From Gracilaria gracilis (Eukaryota > Rhodophyta > Florideophyceae > Gracilariales > Gracilariaceae), in NCBI GenBank assembly GCA_030374805.1, contig JARGSG010000042.1, positions 1 through 64,000 on the forward strand: a stretch of 64,000 bases of DNA, written 5' to 3'. Every line of letters starts with the position of its first letter. Within the stretch, counting starts at the first letter, position 1. The position numbers and the translations under genes were made by a program. Shown one piece after another: positions 34,811 to 46,190 of the stretch. The notes under the pieces are model-generated. The model was not told the DNA's origin, made no database searches, and saw only the letters and a program-made list of their open reading frames with translations.

Positions 34811-36930
34811 ATGGAGAAACCGTCACGGCGGACCTCTGCAAGGGCGCCGGGCGCGCCGGTCGGTGGGCTACCCCCATTGGGGGGCCTTGCCTCACCAATT
34901 CTGGACAATCCCGAAGAACTCTTGCGCAAGATGAAGACCTCGAAGGTGGCAAGAGCGACTCGAGAGACTGGGGGTCTCTCAGAGTCTGTCCTCAAACCTC
35001 AAAGGGAAGTGGAAGCCCAGGTTCGCCCCCCAGCGGGAGATGCGCTAGGATCGAGAACGGTAGCGCAAGAAGAGCGCCGGTACGGACCCCGTCTGGATTT
35101 GGATGCGATTACCCGAGTAGTTGTCGATCGGGCCCATCAGGAGGTATCAACCCGTGTACTGATTGTGGTCCTAGACTACCTCGAGAAGGAAGTACGAGGA
35201 CACATAGACCGACTGGTACTACAAGCCCTACAGAGGCATGGAGTGAAGGTCCAACCGGAAACGGTCGTTCACGCGGCCAACGTTAAGGCTGCTACCCTCA
35301 CTCCGGCACCGTACCCGTATGGGATTCTCCAACCCACCCTTCCAATTCACCAAACTCGCAAGCAGGTACCCGACCATATTCGGAGAGGGGCGGAGCCTCC
35401 TGACAAGGAGGGCCCAGGGTATTATTACCTGCCGAAGCCTGTTGGTAAACCCCATAAGGGAGCAGCTGGTGCAGACCCTGGAGGGGGTGATGGCTCGACC
35501 AGTTTGGATGAGGAACGTAGGCGAAGACTATCTGGTAAGAAAGCGAAGAAAACGAAAAGAAGGAAGAAGAAGGGACGAAGGTCAGACCCTGATTCATCCA
35601 GCTCAGACACCGAGTCGGAATCTTCGAGTGAAGAAGACCACAAGGGTAGTCGAAGGAAGAGGAAGGATCCCCGTCGCAAGAAGAAGAAAACGAACCGTAT
35701 GGGTAAGACTAAGCGGTATGACTCGTCGGGGTCTAATTCCGACACCGACCTGGAGGTGATAAAACCGCTAAATGAGCTCTTCACCAAGGCGGTTGATTAT
35801 AGGACCTACAGGTTGAATAATCGTGATTCGGAGTACACCCAGAAGGTCTCGCAGAAGATAAAAAAGCATCGTAAGAAGCTAAGTTATCATATGGGCGACA
35901 CGCGGTTCTCGGGAGACGACCCAATTGCGATCATAGACTTCCTTCAGAGGTTTAAGATCGCGTGTGACCAAAACGATTTCTCAGAGGGAGCCGCGATGTG
36001 GTTGTTCCAATTCTACCTCAAAGGTCAAGCTGGAGATATGCTTCACAGCCGTCTTCAAGGCAATATCACTGCGGTCGACGAGGGGCAAACGGAGCTGTTA
36101 ACCTCCTACCCACAAGTGGTGAACTACCTATTGGAAACCTATGCTACCGATGAGGTTATTCAGGAAGCCTATGCAGAGGTGTTGGCATACCGCCAACGGT
36201 CCGGACAGACCGGAATGGACTTTGCGAGGAAACTCTACACCATAGCCTCGCGCTGTGGAAATGTTTTCACTGCCTACCAGTTGAAATCCTTGTTCACGGA
36301 CAATTTGGATAAACCGATTCGGTCCCAGGTACGCCACTACCTAGCAACCAACCGGAAGGCAGACTACAACGCCCTGGCTCGATACGCCCTGAAATTGGGT
36401 GAAACTGCACGGTTAGCGCCGCCCGGAGCTAATACAACGACCAAGACCTCGAAGGATAAACCGAAACGGTCGGTGTTCCAGGTGGAAGCGACCACTACCT
36501 CGGAGGAATCGCTTCAAGCCTCTGACGCCCAAGGCCAAGCAATACACCTAATAGGTCCCCAGTCGGGAGCTTCTCCAAACCTCGCCCCCACCTCTCACTG
36601 GTCCAGTTCGGTCTCTGAGTCCCCACCGTCGAGAACCAACTCGGTGGTGAACTCAATGAGGGCGGCACCCACGAGCCAGGTGCTAGCAGTGCCGTATGTC
36701 CCCACGGGGAGTCAGTCTGGATCTTACCGGAGTGCGATAACCCAACTTCGAGCTTCCCTGCAATTGACCTACATGGCAATGAAGGATCCCGTGACTGGTA
36801 ATATCCTGTGTTGATTCTGTCTCTCGCCACACCACTTGGCGACCACGTGTCCAAGCGTGGCGCCGACCAACCGAGCGGCCTTATTACAAGCCCGCCAACG
36901 AACCATCACGAGATCTTCGGAGCTCAAGGT
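34811..36930 (+). pseudogene. gag: Gag of chromovirus B
   Basis: Begins MEKPSRRTSARAPG at 34811 (MERPKRITRG at the same place in element A). The N-terminal part has the conserved ILDNPEELLR, followed by an amphipathic region, then a very basic and acidic serine-rich linker (KKAKKTKRRKKKGRR, then DSSSSDTESESSSEEDHKG). The capsid-like region follows (GDDPIAIIDFLQRFKIACDQ; MWLFQFYLKGQAGDML), with the zinc-knuckle region at the end. The linker is a likely nucleic-acid-binding or nuclear-targeting segment. Broken fossil. Confidence 0.85.
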
Positions 36931-37100
36931 ATAAACGCGAGACCCCAAGGGAATGCCAGACCGGCGGTTCCCCAAGGTCAAAGTGGGAACCAACCTCATC
37001 AGGTTCATTTGGTCACTAATGTTGGTCAGGAAGAAGACCAACCTCAACCAGCGTAAAACGCCCTGCAGTTGGAGTAGAGGCCACCTTCAACTGTCACACC

Positions 37101-40100
37101 ATGGAAGGCATTCCTACTATACCGATTGGTACACGTACGAGTGACGTTCTCGTAGTTACCGGAACGGAGGACATCGATGACCCAACGGTACCGATGTGGT
37201 TCCCCAAGCACAGTAACTATAAGATAAATACCACTCTCGAGTTCTCTACTAACCACTTGGTGCTATGCACTACGGTCCTGGACACTGGCGCTGGACCAAA
37301 CCTGGTCAATGCAAAACTACTACATCCACGGATGGCTTCGAGGGTACAACGATGCACCCTAACCAATTCCCTGGTGGACGCCAATAACTGCCCACTCTCA
37401 ATCCTTGGCACCCTCACCTTAATGGTCATTGTGCAAAACCTCAAGGTACGCGTTCAATTTATAGTGGTGAACCAATTGGCTAGAGATTGTATACTCGGGA
37501 CCACCTTTATTGACCGTCACGTACGGGCAATATTCCCTCGTTCCCGAACGGTGCTCTTTAATGATGGCCCCCGAGTTGCCATCCTAGGTACCTTGAAGAA
37601 CCTACTGGGAGACTCGCGCAAGACCCAGAGGGAACAACTGTCCGAGACCATCTCTTATAAGATAGGGATGGCGCAATCAGTGGTCATACCACCCATGCAT
37701 CAGATATTGGTCAACGTAACGTGCAGACGCCCAGGCCTGGTCTCGGTTCAAAACCATACCAAGCTGGTAGAGAAACATTTAACCTTAATGGCTAACGGAA
37801 TTGTCGACAACATTTCGAACACAACCTTCAAGGTATACCTCAGCAATTTCGGAAACCATCAAGTCAGGTTACCCGAAAACACCGTCGTTGGGCTAGCCAT
37901 GCTGGCTCCCGCGGGTATCTTCACCATGACACCTTTACGGTCTCGTGGGGACACGAACCGTAAGGAGGGGGGAGGCAAACCCTCAGACCAATCGAAGTAA
38001 AACGCCAAACCGACCAAGATGGGTACAGAATCACCTCAGCAGGTGATGGACGCATCAGCCCATTGGAGAGAAGAGGTTAACATCGGCCCCGGTCATGGAG
38101 CTACCCGGAGCCGAATTCTCTCCATGTTAGAACCATTTAGCCCCATGTGGTCAGGAAAGCTAGGCGCAATTAAGGCCACGAAACATCGAATAGATCTCGT
38201 ACCCGGCGCTAAACCCATCCACCAACAACCGTATCGGGCAGGACCGAAAGCAAGGAAGGTAGAATTCCGACAGGTCGAGCGCATGCTCAAAAAGGGGGTG
38301 ATAGAACCCTCCTCCTCAGAATGGGCCAGCCCCGTCGTATTGGTGCAAAGACGTGAAAATCCCCGTATGCGGTTTTGTATAGACTACAGGAATCTGAACG
38401 CCGTCAGGGTTAGGGATTCGTATCCGATACCAAGGATCGACGAGTGCATCGACTCCCTCGGAGATGCTAACATATTCACCACGCTGGACGCCAACTGTAG
38501 GTACTGGCACGTCGCGCTACCGGAGGAGGACGAAGACAAGACGTCATTCACATGCCATGCAGGTCTATACCGATTCCGACGAATGCCGTTCGGTTTACGG
38601 AACGCTCCAGCCACCTTTCAGAGAGCGTTAGACATCATCCTAGCTAGGGTGAGATGGCAGACCGCGTTGGTGTATCTGGATAATGTAATCATCTACTAGA
38701 GATCGGTGGAGGAACACTTACACCATATGGCAACCGTCTTATGTCTGTTGAAGAAAGCAGGCATCACGTTGAAGTTAAAGAAGTGTGTCTTCTTCGACCA
38801 CAAGGTAGAATACTTCGGACACACCATCAGCCCTGGAAGGTTGCAAGTGGCGGAACGTAACATCCGCGCCGTACAGGAGGCCAAGATTCCGGAAACCCTG
38901 ACGGATATTCGATCCTTTATAGGTTTGTGTAGTGTCTACAGACGTTTTATAAAGGGGTTCGCGAAGATAGCGGCTCCTCTGAACAAGCGTCTTATGAAGG
39001 GACAACCGGTACGGTTTGATTACTTAGAAGAGGAAGAGGTACACGCTTTCCACCAACTAAAGGCAGCGCTCCTAAACCCACCAATACTGGCACTATCTAA
39101 AGCAGGTCTACCATATACACTGAACACGGATGCTTCAGAGGCCCAAATAGGGTGCTGCTTGATGCATGAGCAAGCGAATGGGAGTAAGCTACCAATCGTA
39201 CACTAGAGTCGAGCCCTAACCCAAGCGGAGCAAAACTATACCGTCACGGAGAAGTAATGCCTAGCCGTAGTTCGGAGTATGCTGATCCTAAGACTCTACC
39301 TTTATGGTGTACGATTTACCCTAAGGACAGACCACGACGCACTTTGATGGATCCTCGGGTTAGCAGACCTATCGGGACGACTAGCCCGATGGCGACTACG
39401 CCTATTGGAATTCGACTACGACGTCCAATACCGACCGGGAATTACCCATAGGGTTGCGGACTCCTTGTCTTGTCTTAACACGGAAGGGTTAGACACCAAA
39501 CCCCTCGAAGACGAGATCCCCTGTTTTACCATAAGGTGGTCGGAGGAGGGCGATACAATAGAAGGACAGACCTTACAGGGGGTTTGGGAATACCAGAACG
39601 ACTTGGACCTGGAGACCGTGAGCAAGGGGAGGACCGACATGGTAGGAACCATAGAAGAAGGAGAGCAGGCACCCGTATCTAGGGAGGAATTTATTCGCTA
39701 GCAAGCCTTCGAAAGGTACTGCAAGACCCTAACCGACCACATCGGGATAAAGGGGTCCCATTTTGACATCGACCACAATGGGTACCTCGTTCGCCGCTCT
39801 CTGTTGGACGGAGCCCTCCAGAAGGTGGTACCTGAGTCCTTGCGGCCAAGGATTCTGTACCTTGCTCACTACTCCCGCCTTTCAGGTCACCCGGGTGCCA
39901 CACGTCTCTACTATACCTTACGGTCACAATTCTATTGGCCCCATATGGTCCATGATGTCTACTCCTATGTAGCGCAATGCGCCTCATGTGCGAAGAACCG
40001 GAAGGGGGGGGGGGGGGGGGGCTAAGGAAACACCGCAAGTACTTGAAGTTGTTCCCAGCGGCGGGACCTCTTGAGTTTGCCGCTATAGATATACTTGGGC

Positions 40101-41390
40101 CCCTACCCAAGACCCCGGAGGGATTTCGCTTCGTCATAGTCATCATCGATCGGTTTAAAAAATTCACAAGGGCTATCCCCCTCAAGAGTACTACCTCACC
40201 GGTACTAGCCGAAGCTTTCCTGAGCAATTGGGTATATCCCTACGGGGAACCAATGTATCTACTTATCGACAATGGGTCGAACTTGGCTTCCAAGGTCTTT
40301 GAAGCTCTGTGTACCATGTTGGGAGTGAAGCATTACTTCACCACCGCATACCATCCCCAAAGCAATGGTCAAGTAGAGAGGTTTAACAAAACCCTCGTTC
40401 AACGCTTACGACATTACGTTGAAGAGCACCAGACCACTTGGGCGGAGTACGTGCAACCTCTCACATATGCGTACAACCTACAGGTACATCGCTCCACTCA
40501 GACCACACCATTTGATCTGGTACTATCGCTTTCACCTCAAGGTATCATTATCGAAGCTGGACCGGAGAACTACGCGGCCGCTGGTACACTTACACCTGCG
40601 AAGACCAAGAAGAACATTCTCAAACGTCTACGCGCCACCTTGAAGGTTGCGAGAGCGAACCTCACGAAGGCCCAGGAACGCTACAAGCCTAGTTACGACC
40701 AGAAGGTTTCGCAAGTAACCAAGGTGGACAAGGTAGATAACGTCTACATCGACGTACCACCAGATGGTGCACGCCCAACCCCTGCGGAAGAGAAAGACGA
40801 TGTCACCGTCGATACCGGAATACGGTCAAAGCTCTTACTGAAGTCAATAGGACCCTATAGGGTAATTAGAGCCGATGACCAGACGGTAACAGTAGAGATG
40901 GATGGCTTGGAAAACACCATCTCCCTCGACAGGGTTGTCAAAGCGCCACCACGGCGCTCATCATCACCTTCGCAGGCAAATGCTCCAACCCGGGGCCACC
41001 CACCCAATCAGAAGGTACGTACCGGGCCAGAAACGCCCCCCAAGGCGGTTCAAGCCCCAGGAAGACAAAGACCTGTTACGGTGGACCCAACATCATCGTC
41101 ACCGGTTGAAGACGGTAAACCTACTGAGGAACAAAACGGGAAGATCAATAACCTCCCTACTCAACCCCTCGAGGAAAAATGGCGCACTCACGCCAGCAGC
41201 CACCATCCAGAAGTGACCACAGGCGAGTGCGTCATTGACACCATCGTAGGCCACGAGCACACCTCAGAAGGAATCAGATACCGCATACGATGGTAGGGCT
41301 GGCCACCAGAACAAGACACCCTCGAACCACCAGGCCATATCCCGCGTAACTTTATCCTCCGCTACTGGAGAAAGCGGGGCACAACACCAC
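37101..41390 (+). pseudogene. pol: pol region of chromovirus B (PR-RT-RNaseH-IN-chromodomain)
   Basis: Retropepsin (VLDTGAGPNLVNAKLL) near 37280; reverse transcriptase at about 38340-38700 (FCIDYRNLNAV, YPIPRIDECIDSLGD, MPFGLRNAPATFQRALD); RNase H (LNTDASEAQIGCCL) near 39120 and onward; integrase zinc-binding text (HPGATRLYYTLRSQFYWPHM) near 39890; catalytic core (AAIDILGPLPKTPEGFRFVI; LLIDNGSNLASKVFE; YHPQSNGQVERFNKTL) at about 40080-40410; a GPY/F-like region near 40840-40950; and a chromodomain (VIDTIVGHEHTSEGIRYRIRW) near 41230-41380. Each domain aligns well with element A. Broken in several places. Confidence 0.9.
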
Positions 41391-41576
41391 CACCCAATGG
41401 GTAAACCGATGTGGTACATCGCCCTGACAAGGGGGGAGAGGAGCTCGAACAGGACGCGAGGTGATACCGGTCGGGAACGCGCTGGACACGAGGAGACCTA
41501 ACAGGACGCAAACAATTAATATAACTTTACGCATAACATATAACTGAAGACACAAGACCCAATAAGGTGGCACCGA

Positions 41577-43997
41577 TTACGGGTAACTAGGATAATTGTC
41601 CTCCATGAAGCTGTCATGAAGAGTCGCGGCAGCTCCACTGCCGGGACTAGGACCAGTACCGGTAGGCAGACCTGAAGGTGTAGGAGAGGGGCGAAGATGA
41701 GACGCGGACGGAACCCCTGAGGTGACCGGAGGCCCTGCTGCCGAGGGAGGACCAGCGTCAGGAGGATGACCAGAAGAAGGGAGATTAGGAGTCGGTGGAG
41801 CTACCGTGGTCGTACCCATAGGGGCCGAGGAAGGAGGAACCGGAACCAATGAGGGTGTGGGCACCGACCGTGCCACCGTCGGCATAGGAACGGCACCCAC
41901 AGGGATGCTGCTTGAGGGAAGAATGCTCCCGACGAGACAACCCAGAAGGGGATCACCAGCAGTGGGAGCCTGATTCACAACATTAGCAAGTCGCGTAACA
42001 TGGGCGCTGACCGTACGGTACATGTCGGCCTGGAACTTGATCCCGCACAACCTAACGTGGTCTAGCGCGGTCAAGTACTGCGCGTGTCGCGGAATGAGTA
42101 CCTCGAGCAACGACAGCGCTTGCTGAATGGAACTAGGACCGGGACGGTTAAGATAAGTGACGCAGACCTGCTGGATACGAAGAAGAGCACCGGCGATTTC
42201 CGGTGCAGGGACGGGTTCTCCACCCCCCAAGGGCACAGTCGGAACCATCAATGGTCAAGAGGGCCCAGCGGTAGGAGCAGGAGCAGGAGGATTAACACCA
42301 TGGGTTGAAGCAGCGGGAGTTAAACCGGCAGGAGTCTCCACGAGGTGACCGTACTCGGCAGACTCCGGCACGTGCGGATCGCCGGGAAGCGTGCGTTCAC
42401 CGCGAGGGCACACCCGAAGGTTCTCATGATCCCACACCTCCCAGCACTGGTCGTTCTCCCAAGCGTAGTTCTCCGCAGCGGTCAAGCAGGCATCCAACTG
42501 CTCCACCGAATGGGAAGTGCGGACGACGATGTGCTCCAGGCCAAGCTTCCGGATTAGACGCACCACCTGAGGGGACAGACGAAACAGACGACAAGCCGGT
42601 GAATACCCATGGGTGTAAAGCGCTGTCTCGGTACAGCGGCAGTTCCAAGTAATACCATCTCGGGCAGCTTTAAGGCCCAAGATGGCTATCAGAACCCCCC
42701 ACTCGCAGAGAGCAATGGTCCATATGGTGTAGTACCACGGACTACCATCTCTGGTAAGGCTCCCGAAGTAGGCAAACACCGAAGGGGTTGGTACATAAAG
42801 CCATTGTGGAACCTCATAGTTGGACCACCAATCGGGCTGCTGATGATACAACTTGCGGCGACCCTCGGTGGTCTGGGAGAAGAACTCAGTATTATGGAAA
42901 CCATGCATGGTGCCCACGAGGCTCTTACGATGACGCATGCGGGACTCCAAGGCAGCGTCCTCTCCCCACCGACGACGGTCAACCCAGTGCAAGCGGTCGT
43001 ACGGCGCGGGCAGACCAACCCAATCGGTATCGAATTCCTTCCAGTCCGCTAGAGGACCCAACTCACTGACAATGTCCACCAGCTTGCCGAAGTACAGAAG
43101 TTCGGCGTCCAACTTGAGTTAGTTCAGGTCAATAGGGATACAGTCGGGGATGAAGAACCTGAAAGGTGAATGATGAGCGCGGTGCTGAAAGCACGCCTGA
43201 CGACCGGGACGGTGACGGGATTCGCGATCCTTCTTGGGGGGCTGCATGGGTACCGCAGCCAGACGTTGGCTGTCCCACCTCTGCCATGACGCGTAACGAC
43301 CGAAACCGGGATGCTCGAACGGACGACCGATTAAGTCGGTGACCGCAAGGGGCCAAGAGGTGATCTTCAACAAGTCGCGACGGAAAGCCGAAGGTTCCAA
43401 CCCGAAAGGTTCTAGATTCTTACGGTCGGCGGGAGTCAAGGTTGCGATGTAAGGATCATAGGAACCAGTACCTGGTAGGAGCACGGAGGAAATGGCCTGA
43501 GCGGTGTTGGACGTGCTGGCTGTAGCGCCGAGCGGGGCCTTAGCGGACAAACCCCGACCTCGACCGCCACGACCGCGGGAACGTGACCTCGTAATAGATT
43601 TGTTGATGCCCCGGGCTCCACGGCTGGAGCCGCGTGAGCCGCGTGAACCACGGGAACCTCGACCAGACATTGGGATACCTGAAGGTGAAGAAAGAGTGGA
43701 AGTGGTGTAGCGAGCGCCTTTATACCCAAGAGGAGCGGCGCTGACCACGATGGTCATTGGATTTTCCCCGCCTTCATCGGTCGTCGTCACACCGTGACTG
43801 ACACGGGGAGCAGCGCTGCTGCGAAGAGACAAAACCAAAGCGGCATTCAAACCAGTAATGGGATCCGTGGACAAGGGGGTACCGACCAATCCGAAGGTCG
43901 TCGAGGAGGAAACAAACACCTCCTCCACCCTCTTGTCAGGCACGATATCCACCACGGGGATGTCCTCGCCCCCGAATGGGTCTTCGTCGTCAGCCAT
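41577..43997 (-). pseudogene. Antisense accessory ORF region of chromovirus B
   Basis: Between the chromodomain and the 3' LTR, 2.4 kb of coding-like DNA runs on the minus strand, opposite to gag-pol. It is broken about twice. The start is acidic (MADDEDPFGGEDIPVVD), followed by a striking Arg/Gly/Ser segment (RGSRGSRGSRGSSRGARG and SRSRGRGGRGRG) like RNA-binding RG boxes. A central tryptophan-rich region follows (WTIALCEWGVLIAIL; RLFRLSPQVVRLIRKLGL), then a long Pro/Ala/Thr-rich tail. It shows no similarity to env, aspartic protease or other retroelement parts that I know. The related region in element C argues that it was selected rather than accidental. Antisense ORFs are known in some plant Ty3/gypsy elements (Grande, Retand-type), but a relation is not claimed. 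Confidence 0.6.
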
Positions 43998-44455
43998 ACT
44001 GTCCCAGGGGGTGCGATGGAGAGGAACGGTTCTGAACCCAATGGGATTGGAACCTGGAGCCTGAGAGGACGAGGACGAACCGACACGGCAACGTACGTTC
44101 CCGAGCTAAGTGGAACCAAGGAGGTCGATGCAAACCGACACGGGGTGGAAGATATGGATTAAGCGCGGATGATCAAGATGGTAGATCGGAGAGGAAGGAG
44201 CGGGTGACCGTCACCGACACGGCGAGAGCGAACGAAGAATCTCGAAGGGTCGAAGAAACCTGATGGAGAGGATAGGAAGAAGATGACCACCGGATGGGAT
44301 TGTCGCAATGCGATTGAATTCAACGTCGAGGTGCGACCCGCGACGGGTAAAAGGGTACGGAAAGCGGTACCCGGAAGGGAGAAGTGTTACCGATACCTGA
44401 GAGTTGCGACAGGTGGCATTGGGCGCGAGCGACATTAGATCCCGAAACGGTGCAT

Positions 44456-44488
44456 CCACGAGGGCGTGTCTGGCGGTAGCAGAGGGGT
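44456..44488 (+). promoter_or_regulatory. Stem-loop and purine-rich tract before the 3' LTR of B
   Basis: CCACGAGGGCGTGT (44456-44469) can pair CACG with CGTG around an AGGG loop. AGCAGAGGGG (44479 to about 44488) is the likely polypurine tract priming plus-strand synthesis at the LTR that starts at 44490. The same CCACG-AGGG-CGTGG hairpin stands at the same place in element A. Confidence 0.55.
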
Positions 44489-44489
44489 C

Positions 44490-45019
44490 TGTAAGATAGC
44501 GCGCGTGATGACTGTCAGGGCGTCGGAGAGCTATGGGAAGCCTGGACAGCATAATCGCGTGTGGGAGTTGGCACCAGGATGGTCTTGTTGCCCGAAAGCT
44601 AATTTTGAAATAGTAGCAGATATTTTCGGGAGGCTCACCCTTACGGTGCGCCTCCCACGTGGCCTACGTAGAAGGCGACGGCGGAGGTTGAGCTCACCCA
44701 CTCTTAAATTGGGTGCCCTGATCCCTCCCCACCAACTTGTAAACTAGGCAACCACTTGGTAATAAATTCCTTTCTTGGTTTCCACAGTCAACCTCGCGAG
44801 GTTTATCAACTACCTTACCGGTCTTCCAATTCCGTGGAGGCTGCGCGCCACCCACTACCAACGTGGTCCCAGTAAGCCCGCCGAACCCGTTGCACCGTTC
44901 AGTGGCTGGTGCTGCCACATCTTACAGGTCGTTCCCCAACACTCACCTCCTAGGTCGAGCCACCTGCGCTCCCTAGTACCGTCTGATTTGTTATTGTTAC
45001 CCGCTGGGTTTGTACTACA
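44490..45019 (+). repeat. 3' LTR of chromovirus B
   Basis: TGTAAGATAGCG...TTTGTACTACA, 530 bp, paired with 34150-34680. It is followed by the AGAAT target-site duplication at 45020-45024. Confidence 0.95.
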
Positions 45020-45024
45020 AGAAT

Positions 45025-46190
45025 ACCAAACAATGGGTGCAAACTCTCTACACGTGTGTGGCTGACAAACAATGCTGTGCACATCACAACTATTCTATAT
45101 GTTGTATGAATCTACCCAAGAAAGTGGTGTGCCACGCACGAAATTCATTTTCACCTCACCAGAGAGTATCCCCCGTCTATGAATCGCAATAGCGATACGT
45201 CACGCGCGATAGCGTTGCACGACAGTCATTACTAACTCTGTCGTGTTCTTACCGCGCTGTGCGACTTCTTTGGTTTCATCGCTAATTACGCATATCACGA
45301 CGGTGATACCCGATCTTACATTTGGCTGCGTGATCATCCTCAGAGAGGCTCTAATAGTGCGCTTCTTTACAAGTAAGACGGCTTGTAACACCTTTTCTGT
45401 CCTTTTTTGTGTTCGGGGTTTGCATAAAATGTTACATTCAATATCCGACGTTGGAACTCAAGAAAAAGAAAAGCTCGGTTTCATCCGATATATTTAAGAA
45501 GTTGAAACTGAGGCGGAATTAAGTTTGCTTCAAGACAGTATGGAAGAAAAAGATTTGCCGATACTGGGTAGAAAAAGAGATGAAATCCGAATTTATATGC
45601 AGCGACCAAGTTTTGTGTAATGATTTGTTTTATTTAGATTTTTAAACGTCCAAAAAGTTATATGGAGTGAACCATAGAAGATATTATACTTCAAAAATTT
45701 TGCTTATAGAATATTGCTTTTTCGAGGTTTGTAGACATCGTTTCACGACATTTACTGAAAAACACCTGGAGTTGTGAGTGAAAAAGAAGAGTGAAGACAT
45801 CAAACATTAGATGAGGTGCGTTTTTTGTCTTTCTGCTGTCTAGGTCAGTAAGCCACCGGAATTTGCATTTTTACAGCTTTTGATTGAGAGATAAACACAA
45901 TAAAGGCTCTTGTTTTAATTTGTAGTACAAACTCTGTGTAAATGGTTTAGATATCTACAACCTGTCTTGACAATGCTATAATGGTGGACACGGTGTCGGC
46001 GAAATGTATCTGTGACACGATCCGATTGTCCCCGCAACAGTCCAAGCCCTATGGGCAGGACGGTGGGGCTCTCAGCGCGACCCTGGACCCAACCTTCCAC
46101 CACCCCAATTCAACCGAAAGTAAAAACATTAAACGTGGGTGAGTCCCAATGACTGTAATGCAACAGCCGTCGTCGTCCTTTTTTTTTCTC
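45025..46190. other. Spacer without recognisable genes
   Basis: Continuation of the target DNA of element B. The first part may include the outer portion of element C's LTR; this could not be decided. From about 45480 to 45960 it is AT-rich. Only short random open frames are present. Confidence 0.5.

Larger units (their letters stand above)
34150..45019 (+). mobile_element. Chromovirus B (Ty3/gypsy), full-length, broken
   Basis: A 10.87-kb LTR retroelement bounded by LTRs of 531 and 530 bp and a perfect 5-bp target-site duplication. Order: LTR, primer-binding site, gag, pol (protease, RT, RNase H, integrase, chromodomain), a 2.4-kb antisense accessory region, a stem-loop and purine-rich tract, LTR. 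By-eye comparison of the LTRs gives about 25 differences in 530 positions (roughly 95% identity). It is therefore clearly older than A, though younger than C, beside or inside whose LTR it inserted. It is broken in about eight to ten places and is not expected to be functional. Confidence 0.95.
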
